A DNA stretch of 64,000 nucleotides from Fremontodendron californicum. Taxonomy: Eukaryota; Streptophyta; Magnoliopsida; Malvales; Malvaceae. A program made the translations under genes and the position numbers. Below the pieces are notes generated by a model that saw nothing but the letters and a program-made list of their open reading frames with translations, had not been told where the DNA came from and searched no databases. Location: positions 129,001-193,000 of the forward strand of contig JAULJL010000027.1 in the NCBI GenBank assembly GCA_030761205.1, given 5' to 3'. Shown here piece after piece: positions 1 through 9,188 of the stretch (the stretch's first letter is position 1; every line of letters begins with the position of its first letter).

Positions 1-2317
1 CTCCCATTTTCTGTTGTAGCATGTCTTCAAATTCTTTTGAATCTGACAACACCTCCTTTTCTGAGGACCACCAAGAAGATGCTTCATCGAATACCACATT
101 GCGTGAAGTGTAACATCTTCCACTCGTAGGATCACAACATTTCCACCCTTTCCTTTGGTTGTCGTATCCCACAAAGATACACCTAGTTGCTTTCTTATCA
201 AACTTGCTACGTAAATGATCAGGAACAAATACATAACATACACAACCAAATACTCGAAAGTAGCTGACTGAAGGTTTCATTTTCCACAATTTCTCAAAGG
301 GTGAAACAAACTCTAACCTTGGTTGAGGAAGTTTGTTGATCACATGGGCTGCGGTTCTCATAGCTTCGGCCCAAAATCTTCCGGGTACATTCTTTGCATG
401 CAGCATACTCCGACAAATTTCTGCAAGATGCCGATTCTTTCTCTCTGCTACACCATTCTGTTGTGGTGTATTGACACAAGTATACTGATGACGTATGTTG
501 CATTCTCGTAGGTATTGAGAGAATTCGCCTGAGCTATATTCTCCTCCATTGTCTGTGCGCAAGCAACATATCTTCTTTCCCACTTCTCCTTCAACTATCT
601 CTTTGAACTCTTTAAACTTTGAGAAAGTGTCAGACTTTTCTTTCATAAAGAAAACCCACACATACCTGGAGAAATCATCAATAAACGTCACCATGTACCG
701 CATTCCACTAATTGATGGTTGCTTAACGGGCCCAAATACATCAGAGTGAACTAACTCTAATGGTTCTTTTGCTTTAAACTTTGACTCCTCGTATGGCAAT
801 TGGTGTGCTTTACCATATTGGCATCCTGCACAAACTGTGTCTGTTCTTATGTCAAGCTGAGGAAGTCCCTTAAGCATCGACTTCTTCATCATCATACTTA
901 GCTTGGAATAACTAACATGACCTAACCGCATGTGCCATAAATCTGCTGTATCGCTCCTTCTTGTCTTGTCTACATATGCTGACTCTGCTGACATCACGTA
1001 GACTGACTCCAGACGTCGTCCTTCCATCATCGGCTGTCCTGAGATTTTGAGATCACGATATACCTTCACATCTCTTGGACCAAACAGAATATGGTGACCT
1101 GACGATGTTAATTGTGCCACTGAAAGCAAATTTTTCTTCATGCCTTGGACATGGTAAACATCTTGTAGTGGTACCTGATTATGACTATATCGAGGTGCTA
1201 CTACCGTCTTACCGATGTGAGTAATCGGTAATCTTGAATTATCAGCTGTCACAACAATGCGATTTCCCTTGTATTCTGACAGGTTCTGCAACTTCTGTTT
1301 ATCGCCTGTCATGTGATTTGAGCAACCTGAATCGACAATCCAGTCATTCTCATAGTCAATTCGGTCAGCCGTTGTTACTGTGAGAGCTAACTCTTCCTCT
1401 TCCATAGCAAAAAATGCTTCAGCGTCCCAATCATCTTCGCTTTTCTCCTTTGTACTAGAAGTAGCAGCATTGCTCTCAGCGGGCCTTTTGTTAAACCAAC
1501 AATCTTTTGCCATGTGACCTTTCTTGTCACAGTTGTAACAGTTACCTTCAAATCTTTTATTGTTGCTACGATTCTTTGAAGCTCCCCCTGGACGAGAGCT
1601 CCCTTCTCCTTGATGACTTTTTGTCTTGTCACCATACTTTTTAGATCCACCACCGACGTGCTGTTTGAATTTGCCTTTGCTTTTGTTGGTGTAGAGTGCT
1701 TCCTCTTCACTTTTCAACGAGACCCCTCCCATTTGCTTGGCCATAGATTCTTGACCAACAAGCAAATTTTCAAACTCTACAAGTGATGGTTGAGTTGGCC
1801 ATCCTTGTATAGCGGCAACGAAGCTGCGATATTCGGGCCTCAAACCATGGATAATTATTCTTTTTACCCTGGTATCTCCAATAGCGGCTGTAGGATCTAA
1901 ATCAGAAATTTCACGGCATAACGTTTTTACCTTGTGAAAGTATTGAGCAATCGGTATATCTCGTTGTGCAACTGATAACAATTCATTCTCAAGAAGTTGA
2001 AGTCTTGTGTCATTCTTTCTCGAAAAGAGTGCATCTAAAGTATCCCACGCTTCTTTTGGCGTTTCTAGCTTTTGTATGTGTTCCAACATTTCTTCTTCAA
2101 CTGTGGTCTTAAGGGCAAACATGGCTTTACCCACTTTAATCTTCCATTTGCGCAAGGTTCCTTGAGCATCTTCTTGCTCGGGCTTCGTAACTTCACTACC
2201 ACCAACGACTTCCCAAAGGTCTTGACCTTGTAGGTAAGACATCATACACGTCTTCCACGTGTTGTAATTTTTGTGATTGAGCTTCTTGATTCCTCCAACT
2301 ACTTGAAGATCACCCAT
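1..2317 (-). CDS. Copia gag-pol polyprotein, N-terminal 772 codons (partial)
   Basis: The frame opens at the ATG at 2317, the first one after an in-frame TGA, and I found no stop down to base 1. The N-terminus starts MGDLQVVGGIKKLNHKNY, a UBN2/DUF4219-type copia Gag. A CCHC zinc knuckle (CYNCDKKGHMAKDC) lies near 1500-1550. The protease has DSGCSNHM near 1320-1345. The integrase zinc region (HMRLGH, then CAGCQ) lies near 820-940, and its catalytic core includes HSDVFG, FIDDFSR and RTDNGGEY (around 545) followed by NTPQQNGVAER. The integrase C-terminal region (FGCVCYVFVP, GYDNQRKGWK) follows. No lesion is visible in this part, so the element may be autonomous, but RT and RNase H are not seen. 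It resembles the Tnt1-type class. Confidence 0.9.
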   Translation of the reverse strand, partial: MGDLQVVGGIKKLNHKNYNTWKTCMMSYLQGQDLWEVVGGSEVTKPEQEDAQGTLRKWKIKVGKAMFALKTTVEEEMLEHIQKLETPKEAWDTLDALFSRKNDTRLQLLENELLSVAQRDIPIAQYFHKVKTLCREISDLDPTAAIGDTRVKRIIIHGLRPEYRSFVAAIQGWPTQPSLVEFENLLVGQESMAKQMGGVSLKSEEEALYTNKSKGKFKQHVGGGSKKYGDKTKSHQGEGSSRPGGASKNRSNNKRFEGNCYNCDKKGHMAKDCWFNKRPAESNAATSSTKEKSEDDWDAEAFFAMEEEELALTVTTADRIDYENDWIVDSGCSNHMTGDKQKLQNLSEYKGNRIVVTADNSRLPITHIGKTVVAPRYSHNQVPLQDVYHVQGMKKNLLSVAQLTSSGHHILFGPRDVKVYRDLKISGQPMMEGRRLESVYVMSAESAYVDKTRRSDTADLWHMRLGHVSYSKLSMMMKKSMLKGLPQLDIRTDTVCAGCQYGKAHQLPYEESKFKAKEPLELVHSDVFGPVKQPSISGMRYMVTFIDDFSRYVWVFFMKEKSDTFSKFKEFKEIVEGEVGKKICCLRTDNGGEYSSGEFSQYLRECNIRHQYTCVNTPQQNGVAERKNRHLAEICRSMLHAKNVPGRFWAEAMRTAAHVINKLPQPRLEFVSPFEKLWKMKPSVSYFRVFGCVCYVFVPDHLRSKFDKKATRCIFVGYDNQRKGWKCCDPTSGRCYTSRNVVFDEASSWWSSEKEVLSDSKEFEDMLQQKMG

Positions 2318-2429
2318 CGTGTCGGCAAGACTAACAATACCGAACAAGCTTGATTTTGAGACACAAACTTGTAGAGTACAAACTCCTCACAACTCAAGAA
2401 CGCTCAAACCAAAAATAGTACCTGAATAA

Positions 2430-2847
2430 CTATTTCACCGTGAATAGTACCGTATACGTGAACAGTATTGTACGTATGTCGTACACTAGAACAAATCCAG
2501 TATACGTTAACAATTACTGCAAAAGTATACAACCACACGTATGAATAGTAACCGTATCTGTGAATAGTGACCGTATACTGGAACAGTGACCGTAGCCCGT
2601 GAATAGTGCACCAGGTAGGTTCCCAGGAAAGAGAGGTGGGTCACTGATAGACACACTTAAATACCAAGTCTTTCCTAGCCAGAACTTCCCTAGACACTTT
2701 CACACTACCACACTTTATTTCCAGCAACAAGAATAATTCTTTTCTGATGTGGAAGATCAGACAATACTGCAACCACAGAGCATACTAAGAACCAACACTT
2801 TCACTGCAGCGGAATAAGGACCACGAACCAATGGCTCTGATACCAAT
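2430..2847 (-). other. 5' leader and primer-binding site of copia element A
   Basis: This untranslated stretch between PBS and gag contains short repeats of the type GTGACCGTATACTGGAA and GTGAATAGT. By eye it is nearly base-for-base the same as 39219-39692 in element B, except that B carries three extra copies of a 19-bp unit. The match stops at the LTR border on one side and just before gag on the other. Confidence 0.85.
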
Positions 2848-3292
2848 TGTTGAGAAAAACTTAGAGTAGATAACTCTAATTTTACCACTCAAAGAAGAAA
2901 GTTTAGATTTTAGGAAAACTCACAAATGCTCACACTTCACTCTAGACTACACTCTTTAGAGAAGAACTCCTTAGGAAAACTTAGAACTTTTATTGCTTAT
3001 TGAAGCTTACTACTTGATGATTTACAAATGCAAGGGAGGGGGGTATTTATACAATACCAAGACAAACACAAGCCACACAAATATAAAATCTAAATTAATT
3101 ACAACCACCCATTGTTGTTTAATAACAACCACACATTTAAATCACACAACTACAACCACACATTAAACCACACAACTACAACCACACATTAAACCACACA
3201 ACTACAACCACACATTAAACCACACAATTACAACCACACATTAAACCACACAATTACAACCACACATTAAACCACACAATTGCAACCACACA
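2848..3292 (-). repeat. 5' LTR of copia element A
   Basis: On the plus strand the LTR begins TGTTGAGAAAAAC two bases past the primer-binding site and ends in CACACA. A TATA box (TATAAATA on the minus strand, about 3043-3050) fits the LTR promoter. The outer border at 3292 is inferred from the TG...CA rule, because the partner LTR is outside the window. This LTR is unlike those of elements B and C. Confidence 0.7.
3134..3292. repeat. 26-bp tandem repeat inside the LTR
   Basis: Six or so copies of a 26-bp unit built on TTAAACCACACAACTACAAC run to the outer LTR end. Copies differ only at one or two positions (aactac, aattac, aattgc). In element orientation this is the start of U3, where tandem enhancer-like repeats are common in LTR promoters. 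That role is inferred. Confidence 0.8.
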
Positions 3293-3297
3293 TTGTT

Positions 3298-5029
3298 AGG
3301 CTTTTATTTTTTTCTTGGGCTGGTATTGGACAATTTAACATATATATATGTTGGTTCTGATGTAATTAAAGAAGGCTTATTGTAATTGTTTAATTGATCT
3401 CTAGCTGCGTTAACCTAGCTGCTAGATCTGTTAGAAAGAGCTTGATTGTGAGCTGCTACTGCTAGAGCTGGGGCTTTCCCTTGAGATTTACGCTGCTGAT
3501 ATAAAATCTAGGTCTCCAACCCAGTGGTCTGGTCCTTGAATCTTAAGGTCTGTCTCTTGGGGCCGGCTGCACCTCTAACTGCACTGCACTGCACTACACT
3601 ACATGTTTGGATTAATTATGATTTGACCAAAGTACGTACGTAGTGGAGTCTGGAGAGGAGCTTCCCCCATTGCAATTGCTTGGAATCAATATTAATACTG
3701 GACATGGGTAACACAAATATTCAGAGAAAGGTTTGGCAACTGTCTTTGAGTCACATGATCACATTTGAAGGAACTAAATGCTCCATTAATTCCATGAAGC
3801 CCCTTTGGAAGGTTTTTGACAACAAAGGTTGCAGCCAAGTCGTGATTGGACCTGACTTAGTGGTGGCTTAGGTAGTGTGCTAGCTCATGAACAAGTACTG
3901 TTTGTACCAAGGTCACCTCTTTAATTGCATCCGTATGTAAGTAATGTCTAGAAATAGAAATGTATTTATTATATATTTCTCGAAATATTCCTCTAATGCC
4001 TTTGTTGTTAGCATTCTCTAATTTGATGGTGGAAAATTTTGTTAATTTGTACCATGAGACGGTATATATATTTCTATACCCTGATGTTTTACAAAGTTAA
4101 TGAAGTTAGGAAAAATTATATATATGTAGTCTTGCAATGGTTAGGCCACCTATATATGATATTACTTAATTTTTGTTTATGCTATCTATGATTCTTGAGT
4201 ATCTTAACAAAATAAGTGCATATTTGGGTGTTAATAAACTATTGAATTAGTAGGTGTTTGAGGAGGTAAAATTAACTGGATGGTCTGTGGATAAACTATT
4301 GAATTAGTTTGGATGAAAGATGCTTTTTTTTTTAAAATAATATATATATATATATATATATATATCCCCAACATCAACTAATTAGCTGTGACTTAGGCTT
4401 TAATTAGTTTTGCACATGATTATGAAAAGAAAATACTAGTAGCGATCGAGTATCAAATGTCAATGCTAACAAGGGTATGTCGGAACCTATGAATGCCGGC
4501 TATAAAGCTGAGAATTATTCGATCGCCTAATGCCTCCTCATGCAAACCACCAGTCATAGACTCTCGGGATTACACTATTTACTTTCTTTTCTTTTTTTTT
4601 CACCAGTCATAGACTCTCGGTACTTTTTTATTACTTTTTAATCCAATATTTTTTAATTATTATTTATAAGTATAACTTTTATAATTAATGATAGTATCTT
4701 ACATGTGTGAATATATGGTAATGATAATAAGTATATTAAAAAGTAAGGAATTAAAAAAAAAAAAAAATGACTGAATTCTTAACCTGTACTTGGCAAATTT
4801 TATTCCCGGATCATTGACCTGCCAATTCAATTCCTTAATTAACCCATAAAAAAACTCACACCAAAGTGCAATTATATGCTGTAATTAAACTTTGAAAAGG
4901 GGATTATCTAATAATGAAGAGAGTGATGGCTTGCACGTCGAATTCTGTCTCAGACTTGAAAGATTAATATAAAGTTGATAAGAGTACTAATAATTCAAAG
5001 AAAAGAATGAACGAAAGAACGAACGAAGC
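3298..5029. other. Intergenic, no gene seen
   Basis: AT-rich sequence between element A and the PADRE gene. It holds a (TA)n run at about 4339-4366 and a short direct repeat (CACCAGTCATAGACTCTCGG at about 4548 and 4601). A 63-codon open frame at 3680-3871 has no family resemblance I can see. The last part (about 4900-5029) should carry the promoter and 5' UTR of the downstream gene. Confidence 0.6.
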
Positions 5030-5518
5030 ATGGGGAACTGCATAAACCGTTTGTTCTCTCCGGCGCATCAGAAGGCTAAAGTGGTTCTCATCTGTAATGA
5101 AGGAGAAAAGGAGTTTAGAGGCTCAACGCTAGTGAAAGAGGTCCCTTCTTGTGGCCCTCACCATAATGGCTATGAGTTGGTCCACTATTCGCTGTTGCCT
5201 CCTAGTCCTAGTCCTAGTCCTAGCAGTAGAACTGAACCTGGAACTGGAACTGGGGGGGAGGCTGCTGGCTGTCTCCTGCCACATCTGATGCACCCTCAAG
5301 ATCACCATTCAATTTCTCTCAAAATTACCAAAAAAGAAAGCTGCCAAGGACGTAGTATAAGGATTCTGGTTTCCAGGCAGCAACTTGAGTTTCTCCTCAG
5401 AGATGCAAACATGTTTCGGTCTACGAAAATAGCCATCCGACCCTCACGGACTTTTAACCGAGGGAATCGGAAATGGCGGCCATCTTTATCTGCCATTCCT
5501 GAGCTGCATGATTTTTAA
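5030..5518 (+). CDS. PADRE (DUF4228) domain protein, 162 aa
   Basis: A single-exon gene. The N-terminus MGNC fits a Gly-2 myristoylation plus Cys-4 palmitoylation signal, so membrane association is likely. Residues about 17-60 (KVVLICNEGEKEF ... GYELVHYSLLP) and about 95-125 (ISLKITKKES ... RILVSRQQLEFLLRDA) are the two conserved halves of the PADRE fold. Between them is a low-complexity PSPSPSPSS / TGTGG linker, the disordered segment that gives the family its name. Length fits the family (about 150-200 aa). PADRE genes are often induced by pathogens and abiotic stress, but their biochemical role is unknown. The C-terminal tail (RPSRTFNRGNRKW) is basic. I chose the first ATG, which is the one giving MGNC. 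Confidence 0.78.
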   Translation: MGNCINRLFSPAHQKAKVVLICNEGEKEFRGSTLVKEVPSCGPHHNGYELVHYSLLPPSPSPSPSSRTEPGTGTGGEAAGCLLPHLMHPQDHHSISLKITKKESCQGRSIRILVSRQQLEFLLRDANMFRSTKIAIRPSRTFNRGNRKWRPSLSAIPELHDF

Positions 5519-6050
5519 AACTATATATATTTATAGGATTTCAGGGGAACTGTATAGTATATTCGTAAAAGGTGTAGATCGATATATAGTAACCGGGGAG
5601 ACTGTTTCTGCCATGTTTTTCTTGCAGTACGTACGTACCTTCTCTCGCCCTGATCTTTTGTGATTTTCTGCTGTAGGAGCAGGTTATGATACTATCAATC
5701 TAAAGTGCTTTGTGTGTTTGAACTTAATTTGAAGCATGGTAGCAAATTTATTATCTGTAAATAAAAATTGGCTAGGAAAATTTTCAAGAAGGAAAAAACA
5801 AAAGGCTATGGAAAATGGAACTGGCATGGTTTTCATGATAGCCACTAATTAACTGACAAGTGCTCTCATTCTCTTGATATTGCAATTTGCGATCAATAAG
5901 AGGAAAGTCAGATTTATGAGCCACTGCAAGCAATAATACGGTTTAGTTAAACTGTCAGTCGACGACATCGAACAGTGTTCTCGCCTAGCTACTAAGATAC
6001 GACTGTGACTTGGATACTCTTTTCGGGTTTACCCATGTTCTACTAAGACA

Positions 6051-6114
<64 letters not shown>

Positions 6115-7356
6115 ATGTGATTCTCCGTACAGTTCTTGTGCTTTAAAACTTAATAGTCTTAGTTCTTTAACATTTCCCCCGTTTCTGTATAGTACCCGGC
6201 CCGTTAAGCTGCTCTAATTTTTGCATTAATTCTTTTCCAGTTAGGATTCTACATCTAGTATATATACTTGTAGTATCTCCAACATTAACGTCAGTTGTAG
6301 ATGGTTTAGTTCTGTGAGGTTGATCAACCCCACAGTATTCAGGCGACTCTACTAAGATGAATGCCTGGTAATGTAAATGATGGGGAGCCTCTTGGCCCTG
6401 GAGAATGCCTCTCCTTCGAATATGCCAATAGCTTTAGCTACCCTCCCTCCCTCACTCTCTCATCAGTTGCCTGCTGCATGCTGTGCTGACTCACAGCTGC
6501 CTACTGATCATGACTTAGGCTCACTATATATACATAAAATGTTAATATATAGTGTTATAATGTTGTCTACTTGTATTAACTAAGTATCATAAATATATAT
6601 ATATATATATGGTAAGTGAGAGATCAAGGCTGACGGGGCTTGAGAGTTGAGTCACAACAATTGTAAACCCTCAGTCTCATCTGTTATCGCTTGCTTATTT
6701 TTTGAGTTTTGATTGATCTGGTTTTTGCTTATCCATGGGTGTTTTTTCATTATAATAATTTAACATATTGCGACTTTATTGGATGAAAAAAATAAGAAGG
6801 AATAATCTAACGTTGGATTTCTCTCCCCCTAAAAATCCACATCAAGTCATCAAGTGTACAGAGTTGATGTAAGTCTCCAACTCTGTGCCCTTTTTCCACA
6901 CACAATTAAGCGTTTAAGGCCTGAAGTGGAAAATGAATTGGGCTATAAAGGTAGACGTTAAGATTTAAACTGTACAGGCCGAGGCCTATCCTAACTCGGA
7001 CCAGGCATACCCACCACCCAAAGTGCCGGCAAGCAAGCATGCATAGCTGCCAATTGCAGATACTCCAGTCCAGTCAGGATTAAGGAATAAAACAAAGCAA
7101 ACATTGCAATAGTACAATGGAATTAATTCAACCTAGAAAGATCTTCATTCTTCGGAAAATAAAAAAGACGATAAAAATAAGGTTCTGCTAGCGGAAGAAG
7201 GAAAATGTTTGTAAGGTCAAGAGAAACAAACCGCTGAAATTTAACTGTCAAATTAATATCCATAACTGTAAGTAAAATCTGAGACTCCAACCATGGCTGA
7301 AAGTATTTGGGAAACGATCTAGAAACTGCCCCCTATAATCACCAAGAATTGCAGAG
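5519..7356. other. Intergenic with long (TA)n microsatellite
   Basis: No convincing gene. A (TA)n tract occupies about 6052-6110 and a shorter one about 6595-6611. A 68-codon frame at 6377-6583 looks like chance. The right part, up to about 7356, should include the 3' UTR of the minus-strand ycf33-like gene. Confidence 0.6.
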
Positions 7357-7448
7357 ATGGGGTTCTTCAACAACTCCAGTATAGGCTGAAAGATGGTGTA
7401 TCAATGGGGTTCTTCAACAACTCCAGTATAGGCTGAAAGATGGTGTAT
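7357..7448. repeat. 47-bp tandem duplication at the 3' end of the ycf33-like gene
   Basis: GGGGTTCTTCAACAACTCC and the 24 bases after it occur at 7359 and again at 7406, a period of 47 bp, with 43 identical bases. Because 47 is not a multiple of three, the second copy changes the reading frame of the minus-strand gene right after the residues LLKNPI. Confidence 0.92.
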
Positions 7449-7907
7449 ATAGCCCCAGTGCTGACTGTGAGAGCATAAAGTGCGTATCTCCTCACATTGT
7501 CCCAAAAATCCTCCTCCATTAATGGCCCTTCAGGACCCAAAGCCACAGCCTTTTGGACATCCGCTCCCATAAGCTGCAGCAATGCGAACCCTATAGAAAC
7601 AGCTCCCACTATCAGAAACCGTGAATAATAACCGCTTGAAGTAAGCTCTCTTTTGGGGGTTTCTCCGCAATCTGCAGGTGAGAGGAGTTGTAGAACCTGC
7701 ATTGGTTTCTGTATCACAGTGGTTTTAGGAGGAGGACCCCAGAATTTGTCTTGAGATGATGGTTGTAACTCTGGAATGTGATAAATAATGTAATGGCTGG
7801 TTGAAGGGGGTGAAAAATAGTGGAGAATTTGTGGTGAGGTTGGTGTACCTTGGGGCTGGGGCTGGGGCTGGGGGGTAGATTTGGAGTCTGAGCGTAGAGC
7901 TCTTCAT
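7367..7907 (-). pseudogene. ycf33-like (DUF751) plastid protein gene, frame-disturbed
   Basis: The frame ending at 7367 encodes a hydrophobic segment (RFLIVGAVSIGFALLQLMG), then EDFWDNVRRYALYALTVSTG and AIYTIFQPILELLKNP. This matches the Ycf33/DUF751 pattern of a small membrane protein of cyanobacteria and plastids, here nucleus-encoded. An ATG at 7907 opens a Ser/Thr/Pro-rich stretch that looks like a transit peptide, but it ends at a TAA at 7725 in another frame; the conserved part (QDKFWGPPPKTTV onward) lies in the +1 frame. A 52-bp removal (GTACACC...CAACCAG) would join them but is short for a plant intron; a frameshift or an unseen 5' exon is equally possible. The C-terminus after KNPI is altered by the 47-bp duplication. 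It could be a working gene with a new C-terminus or a young pseudogene. The family call is by motif memory only. Confidence 0.5.
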
Positions 7908-9188
7908 TTTCCTCCAGACTTACTGAGCTTCAAGAAACCTTACTGTTAAAAGTATTGGATATTGGTAAGACAGATTTATTTGGATGGCATGGCATCTATG
8001 ATCTATCTACATTCTACAGTGCGGGTAAAGAGGATAGGATGAAAACAGTGGTAAAAAAAATGAAAACAGATAGGATAGGATGGGCTAGAAATGCGGGTAA
8101 AGAGGTTGAGGGATGTCAACGAAGATTGAGATAATGTGTAGACGAGACTAGATAAGAAAGACAGCAGACCAGTTTCTTAGTCTAGTAGTAAGTAATAAAG
8201 AGTTCATAATTTGGAATTTCCATCTTTTCAATCAATGTAGTTTAAAATGAAAGTTTGTTGTTGAGGTAATTATTCCTTCTTCAAAGGGAATAACATATTT
8301 TTGGGCGAGAATAAGTTGTTAAGTTTAATCTCAACATTGAAATATATAAGAAGGAAGGTTACAGGTACAGGCTACAGGGTTAGACTTAGGGCCAGGGCTG
8401 GGCTGGGCTGGGCTGAGACAGTTGAAAATTGAAATTGAGACGTTGCTTCAATCGCAGTCCTTTTCATCCTCCTATCCTATGACTCCATCCAGACAGAGTC
8501 ACATACAAGAATATATCCCTAACACATATAACCAATTTCCATTTATGCCCCTCTTCTTTTTCTTCCCTGCTCTCCACTGCCCCTGCAATCTCTGACTCTT
8601 GTCTTCTCTCTCTCTCTGAAGCAGCTGTAACCTTTCTTTCTTCATTCCCTTTCCTCACTCCATACCATAGGTGTACCCTTCATACATTGAAACCAAAAGG
8701 CTACCCATAACCAAAACCCTGCCCTTTTCTTTTCTTTTCTTTTCTTTTCAAAGTCTTTTCAGCTTTCAATGATTTCGACTCCTCCTTTTTCCAATTATTT
8801 TTCCTATTTAGAGGTGGGGTTGTGATTTTGGCGCTGACTAATTCTTGTTTTTTTTTTTGTTAATCCCATCTGAGTCCCTCAACTCTATTCTCTGGGCCTT
8901 GTTAGTTTCTTGGCTTGGATTTCGGCTCTAAAACCCGAATTCTCTCTTTATTCTACCTTGTTTTCTGCTATTTCTTTTCTCCATCAACTGCGCATTGTCC
9001 AATTCCATCGCCTTTTGGGTCTTAGGCGTTCCATCACTTTTCAGTGTTTACACAGCTGGGTCTAAACTGGGCTATTCACACATCACAAGCTTTAAACTGT
9101 GCAGTTTCAACAAATGTGAGAAAGGGGGGCAGGTTAAAGCAGTAACATAATTTTGGAGAATCAAAGATGTGTTCCCTCTGAAATCAAA
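7908..9188. other. Divergent promoter region of the ycf33-like and BAH-agenet genes
   Basis: The two neighbours are transcribed away from each other across this stretch. It contains pyrimidine-rich tracts (about 8540-8620) and a (TTTTC)n run at about 8726-8750, typical of plant 5' regions. No open frame here resembles a known protein. A 5' UTR exon of the BAH-agenet gene probably lies in the right half. Confidence 0.55.
9167..9181 (+). promoter_or_regulatory. Four-codon uORF just before the BAH-agenet start
   Basis: ATG TGT TCC CTC TGA ends seven bases before the main ATG at 9189, in a different frame. If it is in the mature leader it would require leaky scanning or reinitiation. The 5' end of the transcript is unknown. 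Confidence 0.4.

Larger units (their letters stand above)
1..3292 (-). mobile_element. Ty1/copia retrotransposon A, 5' portion (runs off left edge)
   Basis: Read on the minus strand the order is 5' LTR (3292-2848), a primer-binding site complementary to initiator tRNA-Met (TGGTATCAGAGCCA, about 2832-2845), a 0.4-kb leader, then an open gag-protease-integrase frame that continues past base 1. The reverse transcriptase, RNase H and 3' LTR lie outside the window, so LTR divergence and target-site duplication cannot be scored. Protease before integrase before RT is the copia order. Its leader matches that of element B at 34866-40021, but the LTR and polyprotein do not. Confidence 0.92.

Noticed and set aside
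6377..6583. 68-codon plus-strand frame
   Set aside because: No motif, no neighbouring exon, and it ends in AT-rich sequence.
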